DNA from: Carnobacterium_A sp047553015
Lineage (GTDB): Bacteria; Bacillota; Bacilli; Lactobacillales; Carnobacteriaceae
Direction: 5' to 3'
DNA: 64,000 nucleotides
Assembly (NCBI RefSeq): GCF_047553015.1
Contig: NZ_CP180212.1
Span: 2,170,001-2,234,000, forward strand
Below are positions 17,609 to 26,859 of the stretch, in pieces; position 1 is the stretch's first letter, and the number at the start of each line of letters is the position of its first letter. A program made the translations under genes and the position numbers. The notes under the pieces are model-generated. The model saw only the letters and a program-made list of their open reading frames with translations. It made no database searches and was not told the DNA's origin.

Positions 17609-17893
17609 TTACGCTTCAAAAAATTGGATTTCTTTAGAATCAGCTGTTAATGATACAATTGCTTTACGACGTTTTTTCGTATAGCCAGCAAATTTACCTT
17701 GACGCTTTAACTTTCCGCGTACGTTCATAATATTTACTTTTCTAACTTTAACGTCAAAAATCTCTTCAATTGCTTTTTTTACTTCTGTTTTACTAGCGCG
17801 AACATCTACTTCAAAAGTAAATTTTTTGTCCTCTTGAGCTACCATTGAAGCTTCAGTGATAACCGGGCGCTTGATTACGTCTTGTGCATCCAT
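17609..17893 (-). CDS. rplW: 50S ribosomal protein L23
   Basis: L23 forms the docking site for trigger factor at the tunnel exit. The 94-residue protein has the family motif VIKRPVITEASM and VRKVNIMNVRGKLKRQGKF. Its start codon shares one base with the rplD stop, so the two are coupled. Confidence 0.97.
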   Translation of the reverse strand: MDAQDVIKRPVITEASMVAQEDKKFTFEVDVRASKTEVKKAIEEIFDVKVRKVNIMNVRGKLKRQGKFAGYTKKRRKAIVSLTADSKEIQFFEA

Positions 17894-18516
17894 TATTGAA
17901 GAACCTCCTCTACCTTAGTAAGAGCAGTTTGTGTCAAAATCATTTTGTTATGAGATACAACATCCAATACACTAATGTTGTCAGTTGCTACTACTGTAAC
18001 ACCTGGAAGATTACGTGCTGATAACATTGTAAAATCATTACCGTCTTCAACAACTACTAATACTTTTGTATCAACGTTTAGATTTTTTAACACTTGTGCA
18101 AACTCTTTAGTTTTTGGTGCATCAAAGTTCAATGCGTCAACAATGATCAAATCTTGTTCAATTACTTTAGTAGAAAGAACAGATTTAATTGCTAAACGAC
18201 GAACTTTTTTAGGAAGTTTGTAGCTGTATGAACGTGGAGTTGGTCCGAAGACAATTCCACCACCACGCCAGATAGGAGATCTAGTTGACCCTGCACGGGC
18301 ACGACCAGTTCCTTTTTGACGCCATGGTTTACGTCCACCACCGGAGACTGCGCTACGGTTTTTCACTGCATGATTTCCTTGTCTTAATGAAGCACGTTGC
18401 ATGATGATTGCATCAAATACAACATTTTCGTTTGGTTCGATACCGAAGATAGCGTCGTTTAAAGTAACTTCACCATTTTGAGTACCATCTTGTTTGTATA
18501 ATGCTAATTTTGGCAT
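17893..18516 (-). CDS. rplD: 50S ribosomal protein L4
   Basis: L4 projects a loop into the exit tunnel, seen here as GGRKPWRQKGTGRARAGS (about 60-77), and starts MPKLALYKQDGTQNGEV. Length 207. In some bacteria L4 autoregulates the S10 operon through the leader; whether it does so here is unknown, but a structured leader exists. Confidence 0.98.
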   Translation of the reverse strand: MPKLALYKQDGTQNGEVTLNDAIFGIEPNENVVFDAIIMQRASLRQGNHAVKNRSAVSGGGRKPWRQKGTGRARAGSTRSPIWRGGGIVFGPTPRSYSYKLPKKVRRLAIKSVLSTKVIEQDLIIVDALNFDAPKTKEFAQVLKNLNVDTKVLVVVEDGNDFTMLSARNLPGVTVVATDNISVLDVVSHNKMILTQTALTKVEEVLQ

Positions 18517-18541
18517 TCCTTGTTCCTCCTCTCTTAGTTAA

Positions 18542-19177
18542 TTATTTAGCTACTTTTTCAAAAGCAGATTTAATTTGGATTAAGGATTTTTTAGCTCCTG
18601 GTACATTACCTTTAATAAGGATAACATTTTTTTCTACGTCTACGCGTACAACTTCAAGGTTTTGAATTGTTATACGGTTTCCGCCCATACGTCCAGGTAA
18701 TAATGTTTGTTTAAATACGCGCGCTGCGTTAGCGTCACCCAATGAACCAGGACGACGGTGGTGACGGGATCCGTGAGACATTGGTCCACGACTATGTCCG
18801 TGACGTTTGATAACGCCTTGGAATCCTTTACCTTTTGTTGTCCCCGTAACGTTAACGATGTCTCCAGCTTTGAAACTATCAACACGAATTTCTTTACCCA
18901 CTTCGTATTCACTAAGCTCAACATCGTCAAATTCACGAATGAAGCGCTTAGGAGCAGTATTTGCTTTTGCTACATGTCCTTTTGCAGGTTTGTTTGATAA
19001 TACTTCGCGTTTGTCTTGGTAACCCAATTGAACAGCTTCGTATCCATCATTTTCCATTGTTTTAACTTGTAAAACAACGTTTGGTGTTGCTTCGATAACT
19101 GTTACAGGGATTAATTCGCCTGATTCAGTAAACACTTGTGTCATTCCTACTTTTTTGCCTAAGATTCCTTTGGTCAT
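18542..19177 (-). CDS. rplC: 50S ribosomal protein L3
   Basis: L3 initiates 50S assembly and reaches towards the peptidyl transferase centre. It begins MTKGILGKKVGMTQVFTESG; the central extension reads GHSRGPMSHGSRHHRRPGSL. Length 211. Confidence 0.98.
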   Translation of the reverse strand: MTKGILGKKVGMTQVFTESGELIPVTVIEATPNVVLQVKTMENDGYEAVQLGYQDKREVLSNKPAKGHVAKANTAPKRFIREFDDVELSEYEVGKEIRVDSFKAGDIVNVTGTTKGKGFQGVIKRHGHSRGPMSHGSRHHRRPGSLGDANAARVFKQTLLPGRMGGNRITIQNLEVVRVDVEKNVILIKGNVPGAKKSLIQIKSAFEKVAK

Positions 19178-19205
19178 GAGTACACCTCCATTTTTTTAGT
19201 TTTTA

Positions 19206-19514
19206 TTAAAGTTTGATTTCGATATCTACGCCTGACGGTAGATCAAGTTTTGTTAACGCGTCAACAGTTTTAGGTGTTGGATTGATAATATCAATCACAC
19301 GTTTGTGTGTAAGCATTTCAAATTGCTCACGAGAATCTTTATATTTATGAGTCGCACGAATCACAGTATAAAGGCTTCTTTCTGTCGGTAATGGAATTGG
19401 ACCAGACACGCTAGCACCAGTTCTTTTTGCTGTTTCTACAATCTTCTCCGCTGATTGATCTAAAATGCGATGTTCATACGCTTTTAGACGGATACGAATT
19501 TTTTGTTTTGCCAT
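19206..19514 (-). CDS. rpsJ: 30S ribosomal protein S10
   Basis: S10 is a 30S head protein and the NusE partner of NusB in antitermination. It starts MAKQKIRIRLKAYEHRILDQ and has SGPIPLPTERSLYTVIRATH. I use the second ATG (19514) for its better spacing from GGAGGG, giving 102 residues. It is the first gene of the S10-spc-alpha superoperon. Confidence 0.97.
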   Translation of the reverse strand: MAKQKIRIRLKAYEHRILDQSAEKIVETAKRTGASVSGPIPLPTERSLYTVIRATHKYKDSREQFEMLTHKRVIDIINPTPKTVDALTKLDLPSGVDIEIKL

Positions 19515-19679
19515 CATTTTCCCTCCTTCGCCTAGTCTTAGAAATTAGACTTTGCTCCACGAAAATTTTCCGATACACTCGCCGTGGCAAAGCGGCCGGG
19601 TGTGTCGCAACCTCTCGTTTCATAGCCGTTGGTTTTCTTTCGAAATACCCAGTACGATTTCTTTGATGAAATCTGCACC
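19515..19679 (-). promoter_or_regulatory. Structured 5' leader of the S10 superoperon
   Basis: About 165 transcribed bases precede rpsJ. A strong helix forms between 19592-19583 and 19561-19550 (ten pairs, one bulged base), enclosing a 21-base loop. A competing helix can form between a CGACACAC block near 19612-19605 and GTGTATCG in that loop. The region is GC-richer than flanking spacers. Autogenous control by a ribosomal protein is plausible but not shown by sequence alone. Confidence 0.55.
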
Positions 19680-19685
19680 TGTCCA

Positions 19686-19714
19686 ATTATACAAGATGTA
19701 TCTTTATTTTTCAA
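19686..19714 (-). promoter_or_regulatory. Promoter of the S10-spc-alpha superoperon
   Basis: TTGAAA (19714-19709), a 17-base spacer, then TATAAT (19691-19686) on the minus strand, with an A/T-rich UP-like region upstream (19715-19740). It is the only strong promoter in the 407-base gap between ilvE and rpsJ; the remaining 200 bases towards ilvE are AT-rich with only weak short hairpins. Confidence 0.85.
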
Positions 19715-19921
19715 GACTTTTTTTATTTATTTTACTATTTTTTGATGTTCTACTAAAACATCTTAATTATCTATAACATTTCTTACTATAGTAGAAGTTG
19801 TCTCTCTAGTATAAAAAGCTACGATAAGATTTTGCCAACGTCTCTTATCCTAACTCATATTCCCTTATTTGTCTACTTAAACGATCTTATTTTTTTATAT
19901 TTTTATCGAAAACGATATCTT

Positions 19922-20944
19922 TTAGATTTTTATAATCCAACCTTCTGGCGCTTCAACATCCCCGTATTGAATACCGGTTAATTCATTGTACAATCTCTTT
20001 ATAATTGGGCCAGTTTCTGTTTCGCTATAAAACGTATGAAAGTCATCTTTATATTGTATCCCACCGATAGGCGTAATCACTGCTGCGGTTCCGCAAGCTC
20101 CTGCTTCTGTGAAACGACTTAATTGATTAACGAAGACATCTTCTTCTTTTACTTCTAAACCTAACCGGTTCTCAGCTAGATACAATAGAGAATATTTAGT
20201 GATACTTGGTAAAATTGAAGGAGACAGTGGTGTGATAAATTGGTTGTCTTTTGTAATACCAAAAAAATTAGCTGCACCTACTTCTTCTATTTTAGTATGG
20301 GTAATTGGATCTAGATAAATAGCGTCACTAAAATTTCTTTCACGCGCCAAACTACCAGGAAGCAAGCTTCCACCATAATTCCCACCAACTTTAGCTGCTC
20401 CCGTACCATTTCCGGCAGCACGATCATACTCTGAAACCAAAAAATTTGTTGGGACTAATCCTTCTTTGAAATAAGCACCTACTGGCATACAAAAGATTGA
20501 AAACAAATAACTTTCGGCCGGTTTGACACCAATATTATCTCCAATACCAATCATATAGGGTCTAAGATATAATGAACCGCCTGTACCATAAGGTGGAATG
20601 TATTCTTCATTTGCTTTTACGACTTTTTTTATTGCTTCGATAAAAATATCTGTCGGAATAACAGGCATCAATAGTCTTCTACAACTACGCTGCATCCGTT
20701 TCGCATTTTCTTCTGGACGAAACAAATTGATACTGCCATCTTTTGCTCGATAAGCTTTCATTCCTTCGAAAACTGTTTGTCCATAGTGTAATGCTGTTGA
20801 ACCTTCGCTTATATGCACGGTATTATCTTCAGTCAAACTCCCTTTATCCCATTCTCCCTCTTCCCAATATGAAATGTAGCGATAATCTGTTTTTATATAA
20901 TTAAATCCTAAGTTAACCCAGTCTAATTCTATAGATTTTTTCAT
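19922..20944 (-). CDS. ilvE: Branched-chain amino acid aminotransferase
   Basis: A PLP fold-type IV enzyme that interconverts Leu/Ile/Val and their keto acids in the cytoplasm. The PLP lysine lies in AAKVGGNYGGSL (about 200), and the family signature EVGAANFFGI (about 239) and GACGTAAVITPIGGI are clear. Its 340 residues are typical of Firmicutes BCAT. It is monocistronic between tuf and the S10 operon, with its own promoter; this is an unusual neighbourhood for it and no other branched-chain biosynthetic gene is near. Confidence 0.95.
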   Translation of the reverse strand: MKKSIELDWVNLGFNYIKTDYRYISYWEEGEWDKGSLTEDNTVHISEGSTALHYGQTVFEGMKAYRAKDGSINLFRPEENAKRMQRSCRRLLMPVIPTDIFIEAIKKVVKANEEYIPPYGTGGSLYLRPYMIGIGDNIGVKPAESYLFSIFCMPVGAYFKEGLVPTNFLVSEYDRAAGNGTGAAKVGGNYGGSLLPGSLARERNFSDAIYLDPITHTKIEEVGAANFFGITKDNQFITPLSPSILPSITKYSLLYLAENRLGLEVKEEDVFVNQLSRFTEAGACGTAAVITPIGGIQYKDDFHTFYSETETGPIIKRLYNELTGIQYGDVEAPEGWIIKI

Positions 20945-20975
20945 TTTATATTCTCCTCATCTTCTGATGATTTTT

Positions 20976-20984
20976 AGTATATCA
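20976..20984 (-). promoter_or_regulatory. Extended -10 promoter of ilvE
   Basis: On the minus strand TGATATACT (extended -10) lies 32 bases before the ilvE ATG. No good -35 element is seen 17 bases upstream, as is usual for extended -10 promoters. Confidence 0.45.
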
Positions 20985-21055
20985 TGTTTGCAAAAAAATA
21001 ATATAAATTACTTCATCTCTATGTATAGCTCATTTATCTAGTTAAAAATAAAGAT

Positions 21056-21090
21056 AAAAAGACCGCATCGGTTTCGATGCGGTCTTTTTT
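21056..21090. terminator. Bidirectional terminator after tuf
   Basis: A perfect 10-bp GC-rich stem (21061-21070 with 21075-21084, loop GTTT) is flanked by A5 on the left and T6 on the right, extending the pairing. On the minus strand it ends the tuf transcript before ilvE. Confidence 0.92.
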
Positions 21091-21145
21091 AGTCTGATCA
21101 CGCTTTGTCTATTGACAAAGTCCTTTCATGCTATAAAATAATGAA

Positions 21146-22336
21146 TTATTTTTCGATTGTTGCTACAACGCCGGCTCCAACAGTACGTCCACCTTCACGA
21201 ATAGTGAATTTAGTTCCTGGATCAATAGCGATAGGTGCAATCAATTCAACAGAAATCGTAACGTTGTCTCCTGGCATAACCATTTCAGTACCTTCTGGTA
21301 ACTCAACAACACCAGTTACGTCAGTTGTACGGAAATAAAATTGTGGGCGGTAGTTTGCGAAGAATGGAGTGTGACGTCCACCCTCTTCTTTAGATAAGAT
21401 ATAAACTTCACCTGTAAATTTTGTATGTGGAGTAATTGAGCCTGGTTTAGCTAATACTTGTCCACGTTGGATATCTTCACGTGCAACTCCACGTAATAAT
21501 GCACCAATGTTATCTCCTGCTTGAGCAAAATCTAACAATTTACGGAACATTTCAACTCCAGTTACAGTTGATTTAGTAGTTGCTTCGTGGATTCCGATGA
21601 TTTCAATTTCTTCACCGACTTTGATTTGTCCAGTTTCTACACGACCTGTAGCAACTGTTCCACGTCCAGTAATTGAGAATACGTCCTCAACTGGCATCAT
21701 GAATGGTTTGTCAGTATCACGAACAGGTGTTGGGATGTAAGAATCTACAGCTGCCATCAAGTCCATAATTTTATCTTCGTATTCTGCAACGCCTTCTAAT
21801 GCTTTAAGAGCTGAACCAGAAATAACTGGAGTGTCGTCTCCTGGGAAATCGTAATCTGATAATAAGTCACGAACTTCCATTTCAACTAATTCTAGTAATT
21901 CTTCATCATCAACCATATCTACTTTGTTTAAGAAAACAACGATATATGGAACACCAACTTGGCGAGACAATAGGATATGTTCACGTGTTTGAGGCATAGG
22001 GCCATCAGCAGCAGATACTACTAAGATAGCTCCATCCATTTGTGCAGCACCAGTGATCATGTTTTTAACATAGTCAGCATGGCCTGGGCAGTCTACGTGA
22101 GCGTAGTGACGGTCTGCAGTTTCATATTCAACGTGAGACGTTGAAATTGTGATTCCACGTTCGCGCTCTTCTGGAGCACCATCGATAGAAGCGTAATCTG
22201 TAGCAGTACTTTTGAATCCTTTTTTAGCTAATACAGTTGTAATAGCAGCTGTTAAAGTTGTTTTACCATGGTCAACGTGTCCGATAGTTCCAACGTTAAC
22301 GTGTGGTTTTGAGCGATCATATTTTTCTTTTGCCAT
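21146..22336 (-). CDS. tuf: Elongation factor Tu
   Basis: EF-Tu brings aminoacyl-tRNA to the A site. G1 is GHVDHGKTTLTAA (about 18-30), the switch region holds DCPGHADY, and G4 is FLNKVDMVDD. The 396-residue length is normal. It follows fusA by 127 bases but has its own strong promoter, so it is made both by read-through and independently. Confidence 0.98.
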   Translation of the reverse strand: MAKEKYDRSKPHVNVGTIGHVDHGKTTLTAAITTVLAKKGFKSTATDYASIDGAPEERERGITISTSHVEYETADRHYAHVDCPGHADYVKNMITGAAQMDGAILVVSAADGPMPQTREHILLSRQVGVPYIVVFLNKVDMVDDEELLELVEMEVRDLLSDYDFPGDDTPVISGSALKALEGVAEYEDKIMDLMAAVDSYIPTPVRDTDKPFMMPVEDVFSITGRGTVATGRVETGQIKVGEEIEIIGIHEATTKSTVTGVEMFRKLLDFAQAGDNIGALLRGVAREDIQRGQVLAKPGSITPHTKFTGEVYILSKEEGGRHTPFFANYRPQFYFRTTDVTGVVELPEGTEMVMPGDNVTISVELIAPIAIDPGTKFTIREGGRTVGAGVVATIEK

Positions 22337-22411
22337 TTTAGTAATTTCCTCCTCGAATTGAGTTTTGATTTTTTGATGAATAAAATTGAATTTATCTCAT
22401 CAGTCGTAAAA

Positions 22412-22440
22412 AGTATACCTAGTATTCCTAATAAAAGCAA
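22412..22440 (-). promoter_or_regulatory. Promoter of tuf
   Basis: TTGCTT (22440-22435), 17 bases, TATACT (22417-22412) on the minus strand, between fusA and tuf. The resulting leader is about 70 bases and ends with a GAGGAGG ribosome-binding site. Confidence 0.75.
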
Positions 22441-22463
22441 TACTTAACAACTAGCAAAGAAGC

Positions 22464-24548
22464 TTACGCTTCTCCACCATTTTTCTTGATAATTTCTTCA
22501 GAAATAGATTTAGGAACATCTTCGTAATGATCAAATGTCATAGAGAAAGTTCCGCGACCTTGTGTTGAAGAACGTAAAGAAGTAGCATAACCAAACATCT
22601 CAGCCAAAGGAATTGTTCCTTTAACGATAGTTGTGTTTCCACGTACTTCAGAACCTTCGATACGTCCACGACGTGCAGAAATATGTCCCATTACATCTCC
22701 TAAATATTCTTCAGGAACTGTAATTTCAACAGCCATCATTGGTTCTAGAATTACTGGGCTTGCTTTTTTAGAAGCATTTTTAAGTGCCATTGATGCAGCA
22801 ACTTTAAATGCTGTCTCATTTGAGTCGACGTCATGGTATGAACCATCATAAAGTTTTGCTTTAATATCCACTAATGGATAGCCAGCAAGAACACCGTTAT
22901 CTAATGAAGCTTCTAATCCTGCTTTAACTGCTGGGATGTATTCACGAGGAACCACACCACCAACGATTGCATCTTCAAACTCGAAACCTTTTCCTTCGTC
23001 ATTTGGTGAGAATTCAATCCATACGTGACCGTATTGACCTTTACCACCGGATTGACGAACGAATTTACCTTCAGCTTTAGTAGAACCACGGAATGTCTCA
23101 CGATAAGAAACTTGTGGAGCACCAACAGTAGCATCAACGTTAAATTCACGTCTCATACGGTCTACAATGATATCCAAGTGTAACTCACCCATACCAGCAA
23201 TAATTGTTTCACCAGTTTCATGGTCAGTTTCAGCGCGGAAAGTTGGATCTTCTTCAGCAAGTTTTTGTAACGCAACACCCATTTTGTCTTGATCAGCTTT
23301 AGATCTAGGTTCGATAGCTACTTGAATAACGGGTTCTGGGAACTCCATTGATTCTAAGATAACTTGATCTTTTTCATCACATAAAGTATCTCCAGTTGTT
23401 GTATTTTTCAATCCAACAGCTGCAGCGATATCGCCAGCAAACACTTCAGGAATTTCGCTACGTGAGTTAGCATGCATCTGTAAGATACGGCCTACACGTT
23501 CACGTTTACCTTTAGATGAGTTTTGAACATATGAACCAGCTTGTAAAGTACCTGAGTATACACGGAAGAAAGTCAAACGTCCAACGAATGGATCTGTCAT
23601 AACTTTAAACGCAAGAGCTGAGAAAGGCTCGCTGTCATCTGCATGACGTAAAACACGCTCTTCATCTCCAACAAGTACACCTTCAATAGCTTCAACATCA
23701 AGTGGTGATGGTAGGTAATCAATAACTGCATCAAGCATTAATTGAACACCTTTGTTTTTGAATGCTGATCCGCAAAGTACTGGATAAAATTCAACTTTTA
23801 TCGTTGCAATACGAATAGCTTTTTTCAATTCTTCTTGAGAAATTTCTTCCCCATCAAGGTATCTTTCCATCAAGTCTTCGTCAGTTTCAGCAACAGCTTC
23901 AACTAATTTCAAACGCCATTCTTCAGCTAATTCTAGGTATTCAGCAGGAATTTCTTCCTCACGAATATTAATCCCTAAATCATCTTCATAGATTTCAGCT
24001 TTCATTTTCACTAAGTCAATGATCCCTGTGAAGTTATCTTCAGCACCAATTGGCAATTGAATCGGATGAGCGTTAGCTTGTAAACGGTCATGAATCGTTC
24101 CTACAGAATATAAGAAGTCAGCTCCGGTTTTATCCATTTTATTAATGAAAACGATACGAGGTACACCATAAGTTGTTGCTTGACGCCAAACTGTTTCAGT
24201 TTGAGGTTCAACACCAGATTGAGCATCCAATAGGGCAACAGCACCATCTAATACACGAAGAGAACGTTCAACTTCAACAGTGAAGTCAACGTGACCTGGA
24301 GTATCGATAATGTTTACACGGTGACCATCCCAAGCTGCAGTTGTAGCCGCAGAAGTGATTGTAATACCACGTTCTTGTTCTTGTGCCATCCAGTCCATTT
24401 GTGAAGCCCCTTCATGGGTTTCACCAATCTTATGGATACGGCCAGTATAATAAAGAACACGCTCAGTCGTTGTTGTTTTACCAGCATCGATATGGGCCAT
24501 GATTCCAATATTACGGGTATTTTCTAGAGTAAACTCTCTTTTTGCCAT
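22464..24548 (-). CDS. fusA: Elongation factor G
   Basis: EF-G drives translocation and, with RRF, ribosome recycling. G1 is AHIDAGKTTTTERVLYYTG (about 17-35), the DTPGHVDF and NKMDKTGAD motifs follow, and domain IV holds GGVVPREYIPAVKAG. Length 694. It lies between rpsG and tuf. Confidence 0.98.
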   Translation of the reverse strand: MAKREFTLENTRNIGIMAHIDAGKTTTTERVLYYTGRIHKIGETHEGASQMDWMAQEQERGITITSAATTAAWDGHRVNIIDTPGHVDFTVEVERSLRVLDGAVALLDAQSGVEPQTETVWRQATTYGVPRIVFINKMDKTGADFLYSVGTIHDRLQANAHPIQLPIGAEDNFTGIIDLVKMKAEIYEDDLGINIREEEIPAEYLELAEEWRLKLVEAVAETDEDLMERYLDGEEISQEELKKAIRIATIKVEFYPVLCGSAFKNKGVQLMLDAVIDYLPSPLDVEAIEGVLVGDEERVLRHADDSEPFSALAFKVMTDPFVGRLTFFRVYSGTLQAGSYVQNSSKGKRERVGRILQMHANSRSEIPEVFAGDIAAAVGLKNTTTGDTLCDEKDQVILESMEFPEPVIQVAIEPRSKADQDKMGVALQKLAEEDPTFRAETDHETGETIIAGMGELHLDIIVDRMRREFNVDATVGAPQVSYRETFRGSTKAEGKFVRQSGGKGQYGHVWIEFSPNDEGKGFEFEDAIVGGVVPREYIPAVKAGLEASLDNGVLAGYPLVDIKAKLYDGSYHDVDSNETAFKVAASMALKNASKKASPVILEPMMAVEITVPEEYLGDVMGHISARRGRIEGSEVRGNTTIVKGTIPLAEMFGYATSLRSSTQGRGTFSMTFDHYEDVPKSISEEIIKKNGGEA

Positions 24549-24611
24549 TTTGCACTAACACCCCTTTTTCTTTTAGATTTTTTATTGTATTAAAAAAAAC
24601 ACATTTTTTCC

Positions 24612-24660
24612 AATAAAGGCATGGTCTTCAAAAAACAAAAACCAAGCCTTTTGTTGGAAA
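24612..24660 (-). repeat. Hairpin between rpsG and fusA
   Basis: CCAATAAAGGCATGGT (24612-24627) and ACCAAGCCTTTTGTTGG (24642-24658) are complementary with a small bulge and a 14-base loop. On the minus strand the stem is followed by A6 then, about 10 bases on, T8. It may partly terminate or stabilise mRNA within the str operon. Confidence 0.5.
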
Positions 24661-24663
24661 ATT

Positions 24664-25134
24664 TTACCAGCGGTAATGAGCGAAAGCTTTGTTAGCTTCT
24701 GCTACTTTATGTGTTTCTTCACGTTTCTTAACAGCAGCACCTGAATTGTTTGCTGCATCCATAATTTCTTTAGCTAAGCGTTGTTCCATAGTATCTTCTC
24801 CACGCAGACGTGAATAGTTTACTAACCAACGTAGTGCTAATGCAGTACGACGGTCTGGACGAACTTCAACTGGTACTTGGTAGTTAGAACCCCCAACACG
24901 ACGAGCTTTAACTTCGATAACAGGCATGATATTTTTCATTGCTTGTTCAAATACTTCAATAGGATCGTTGCCAGTTTGTTCTTTAACCACTTCAAGAGCG
25001 TTATAAAGAATTGTAGCAGCTTTTCCACGTTTTCCATCAACCATCAAACGGTTGATTAAACGAGTAGCTAATTTAGAATTATAAATCGGATCTGGTAAAA
25101 CATCACGTTTAGTAATAGGACCTTTACGAGGCAT
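24664..25134 (-). CDS. rpsG: 30S ribosomal protein S7
   Basis: S7 organises the 30S head. It starts MPRKGPITKRDVLPDPIYNS and has NYQVPVEVRPDRRTALALRW. Starting at ATG 25134, after AGGAGG, gives the canonical 156 residues; the longer frame adds six residues not seen in the family. Confidence 0.97.
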   Translation of the reverse strand: MPRKGPITKRDVLPDPIYNSKLATRLINRLMVDGKRGKAATILYNALEVVKEQTGNDPIEVFEQAMKNIMPVIEVKARRVGGSNYQVPVEVRPDRRTALALRWLVNYSRLRGEDTMEQRLAKEIMDAANNSGAAVKKREETHKVAEANKAFAHYRW

Positions 25135-25199
25135 CCAAATTCCTCCTTTCAAAAATAATTTTAGTTTTTTTAGATTGCATAGTTAATTTAAGAAAAAGA

Positions 25200-25613
25200 T
25201 TAGTTCTTAGGTTTTTTAGTACCGTATTTAGAACGACTTTGTTTACGATCTGTAACACCAGATGTATCTAAAGCACCACGAACGATATGGTAACGAACTC
25301 CCGGTAAATCTTTAACACGTCCTCCACGGATAAGTACAACACTATGTTCTTGCAAGTTGTGTCCTTCTCCTGGAATATATGCTGTTACTTCAATTAAGTT
25401 AGACAAACGAACACGTGCATATTTACGTAACGCTGAGTTAGGTTTTTTAGGAGTCATAGTTCCTACACGAGTACACACACCACGTTTTTGAGGTGAGTTT
25501 ACGATTGTTTGTTTCTTTCTTTTACTGTTGTATCCCTTATTCAAAGCAGGAGATTCTGATTTTCCGACTTTAGATTTACGAGGGCTACGAACTAATTGAT
25601 TAATAGTAGGCAT
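25200..25613 (-). CDS. rpsL: 30S ribosomal protein S12
   Basis: S12 sits at the decoding centre. It starts MPTINQLVRSPRKSKVGKSE; the loops TPKKPNSALRK and GRVKDLPGVRYH have the lysines associated with streptomycin sensitivity, so no classical resistance change is visible. Length 137. First gene of the str operon. Confidence 0.98.
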   Translation of the reverse strand: MPTINQLVRSPRKSKVGKSESPALNKGYNSKRKKQTIVNSPQKRGVCTRVGTMTPKKPNSALRKYARVRLSNLIEVTAYIPGEGHNLQEHSVVLIRGGRVKDLPGVRYHIVRGALDTSGVTDRKQSRSKYGTKKPKN

Positions 25614-25783
25614 TGGTAATTTCCTCCTTCCCTGTATTTATCTTTTCTAGTCCACACATCCAGGCGGTTCTTTTTTCAGCAAAAAAATAGTGCTGCAAAT
25701 CGCAACCAGCTTTGTTTGTGGAACGTTTGGCCATTGTACCAGTCAGAACGACCGATAGATAGGAATCTGTATACAAAAGCACC
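25614..25783 (-). promoter_or_regulatory. 5' leader of the rpsL-rpsG-fusA operon
   Basis: A roughly 170-base untranslated leader. TCCACA (minus strand, 25722-25717) can pair with TGTGGA (25656-25651), closing a domain that contains at least one inner hairpin (CAGC with GCTG around 25693-25672). No convincing leader peptide is seen. A regulatory role is inference. Confidence 0.45.
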
Positions 25784-25789
25784 TTGTGA

Positions 25790-25818
25790 ATCATACCACG
25801 TCATTTTTCCTTTGTCAA
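25790..25818 (-). promoter_or_regulatory. Promoter of the str operon
   Basis: TTGACA (25818-25813), 17 bases, TATGAT (25795-25790) on the minus strand; a near-consensus sigma-A promoter facing rpsL. Confidence 0.88.
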
Positions 25819-25919
25819 CAAATCTTATCATTTTTTCTTTTTTTTAAAAAAATCTTTTTAAATGCTTTAACGTACATTTTAGCTGACAAGCTATTTTGAT
25901 AAGAAATTGAGGTAAAAAA

Positions 25920-26678
25920 ATGGAAAATCTACTCTTGCTTTTTTTTATTTGGCTAATTGGAACTTGTTTTGGATCTTTTTTTATAGTTATTGGATTGAGA
26001 ATTCCAATCGGTCAATCTATTATCTATCCGCGTTCGTCTTGTTCTAAGTGTTATCACGTTCTCAACCCTTTTGACCTTATTCCTATTTTTTCTTACTTTC
26101 TTTTAAAAGGCCACTGCCGTCACTGCCATATCTCCTTTTCTTTTTTGTATCCTCTAACTGAAGCGTTAACTGGGTTACTCTTCGTCTTAATTTTCTATCA
26201 ATTTTCCAATCAGCCTATAGAATGTTTTTCGCTTCTTTTCTTACTTTCTTTCGGTATTATTTTTTGTATCAGCGATAGCTTTTATTTTTTACTACCTGAT
26301 TCTTTAATGCTTTTATTTTTTTTGTTTACATTGTTTTTTAGATTATGGTTTCATCCTTTATCCTTAGCTTACTATTTGATTAGTAGTTTCAGTATTTTTT
26401 TACTTTTCTACATTTTTTATTGTCTTACTGACGAAGGATTAGGAGGTGGAGATGTGAAACTTTTTGGTATCTTAGGCCTATTTTTTGGTTACGAATTAAC
26501 TTTATTCATCTTATTTATTGCTTGCCTAATTAGTTTAGTAGTCGGTTTGGCTCTTTTTACTCTCAAAAACTTTTCAATAAAAACACATTTCCCGTTTGCA
26601 CCTGCTATCTTTTTAGCCTCTTTTATTGTTGCACTCTATGGAGAAAAATTTCAAGCTATTTTATACTCGATTTTATAA
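25920..26678 (+). CDS. comC: Type IV prepilin peptidase (ComC-like)
   Basis: A membrane aspartic protease that cleaves and N-methylates prepilin-like pseudopilins of the competence DNA-uptake machine. N-terminal domain: FGSFFIVIGLRIP, then the zinc-type cysteine pairs CSKC (about 41-44) and CRHC (about 64-67). The peptidase part has the two aspartates, one near SDSFYFLLPDS and one in GLGGGDVKLFG (GxGD). Seven or so hydrophobic segments, 252 residues. GAGGT precedes the ATG. It is the only plus-strand gene in the left 44 kb and stands alone; no com pilin genes are in view. Confidence 0.93.
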   Translation: MENLLLLFFIWLIGTCFGSFFIVIGLRIPIGQSIIYPRSSCSKCYHVLNPFDLIPIFSYFLLKGHCRHCHISFSFLYPLTEALTGLLFVLIFYQFSNQPIECFSLLFLLSFGIIFCISDSFYFLLPDSLMLLFFLFTLFFRLWFHPLSLAYYLISSFSIFLLFYIFYCLTDEGLGGGDVKLFGILGLFFGYELTLFILFIACLISLVVGLALFTLKNFSIKTHFPFAPAIFLASFIVALYGEKFQAILYSIL

Positions 26679-26797
26679 TTATTTATATGATACATCTAAC
26701 TATGTTACGACTACGTCATTTCCACGAGATTGTACTTTTTTAAATTTTTAATTCAGTAGTCTTTTAACTATCTAAATCCGCAAATACTTATCCTATT

Positions 26798-26837
26798 AAA
26801 AAAAAGAAGCGAAAATAAGAATCTCGCTTCTTTTTTT
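26798..26837. terminator. Bidirectional terminator between comC and the ATP-sulfurylase-like gene
   Basis: GAAGCGA (26806-26812) pairs with TCGCTTC (26824-26830), flanked by A8 and T7 that extend the stem. It serves both convergent genes. Confidence 0.88.
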
Positions 26838-26859
26838 AGATAGGTTAATTACACTAAGT

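Noticed and set aside
25600..25794. 64-codon minus-strand ORF upstream of rpsL
   Set aside because: It starts inside the -10 box of the str promoter, so its start would not be transcribed; it is the rpsL leader.
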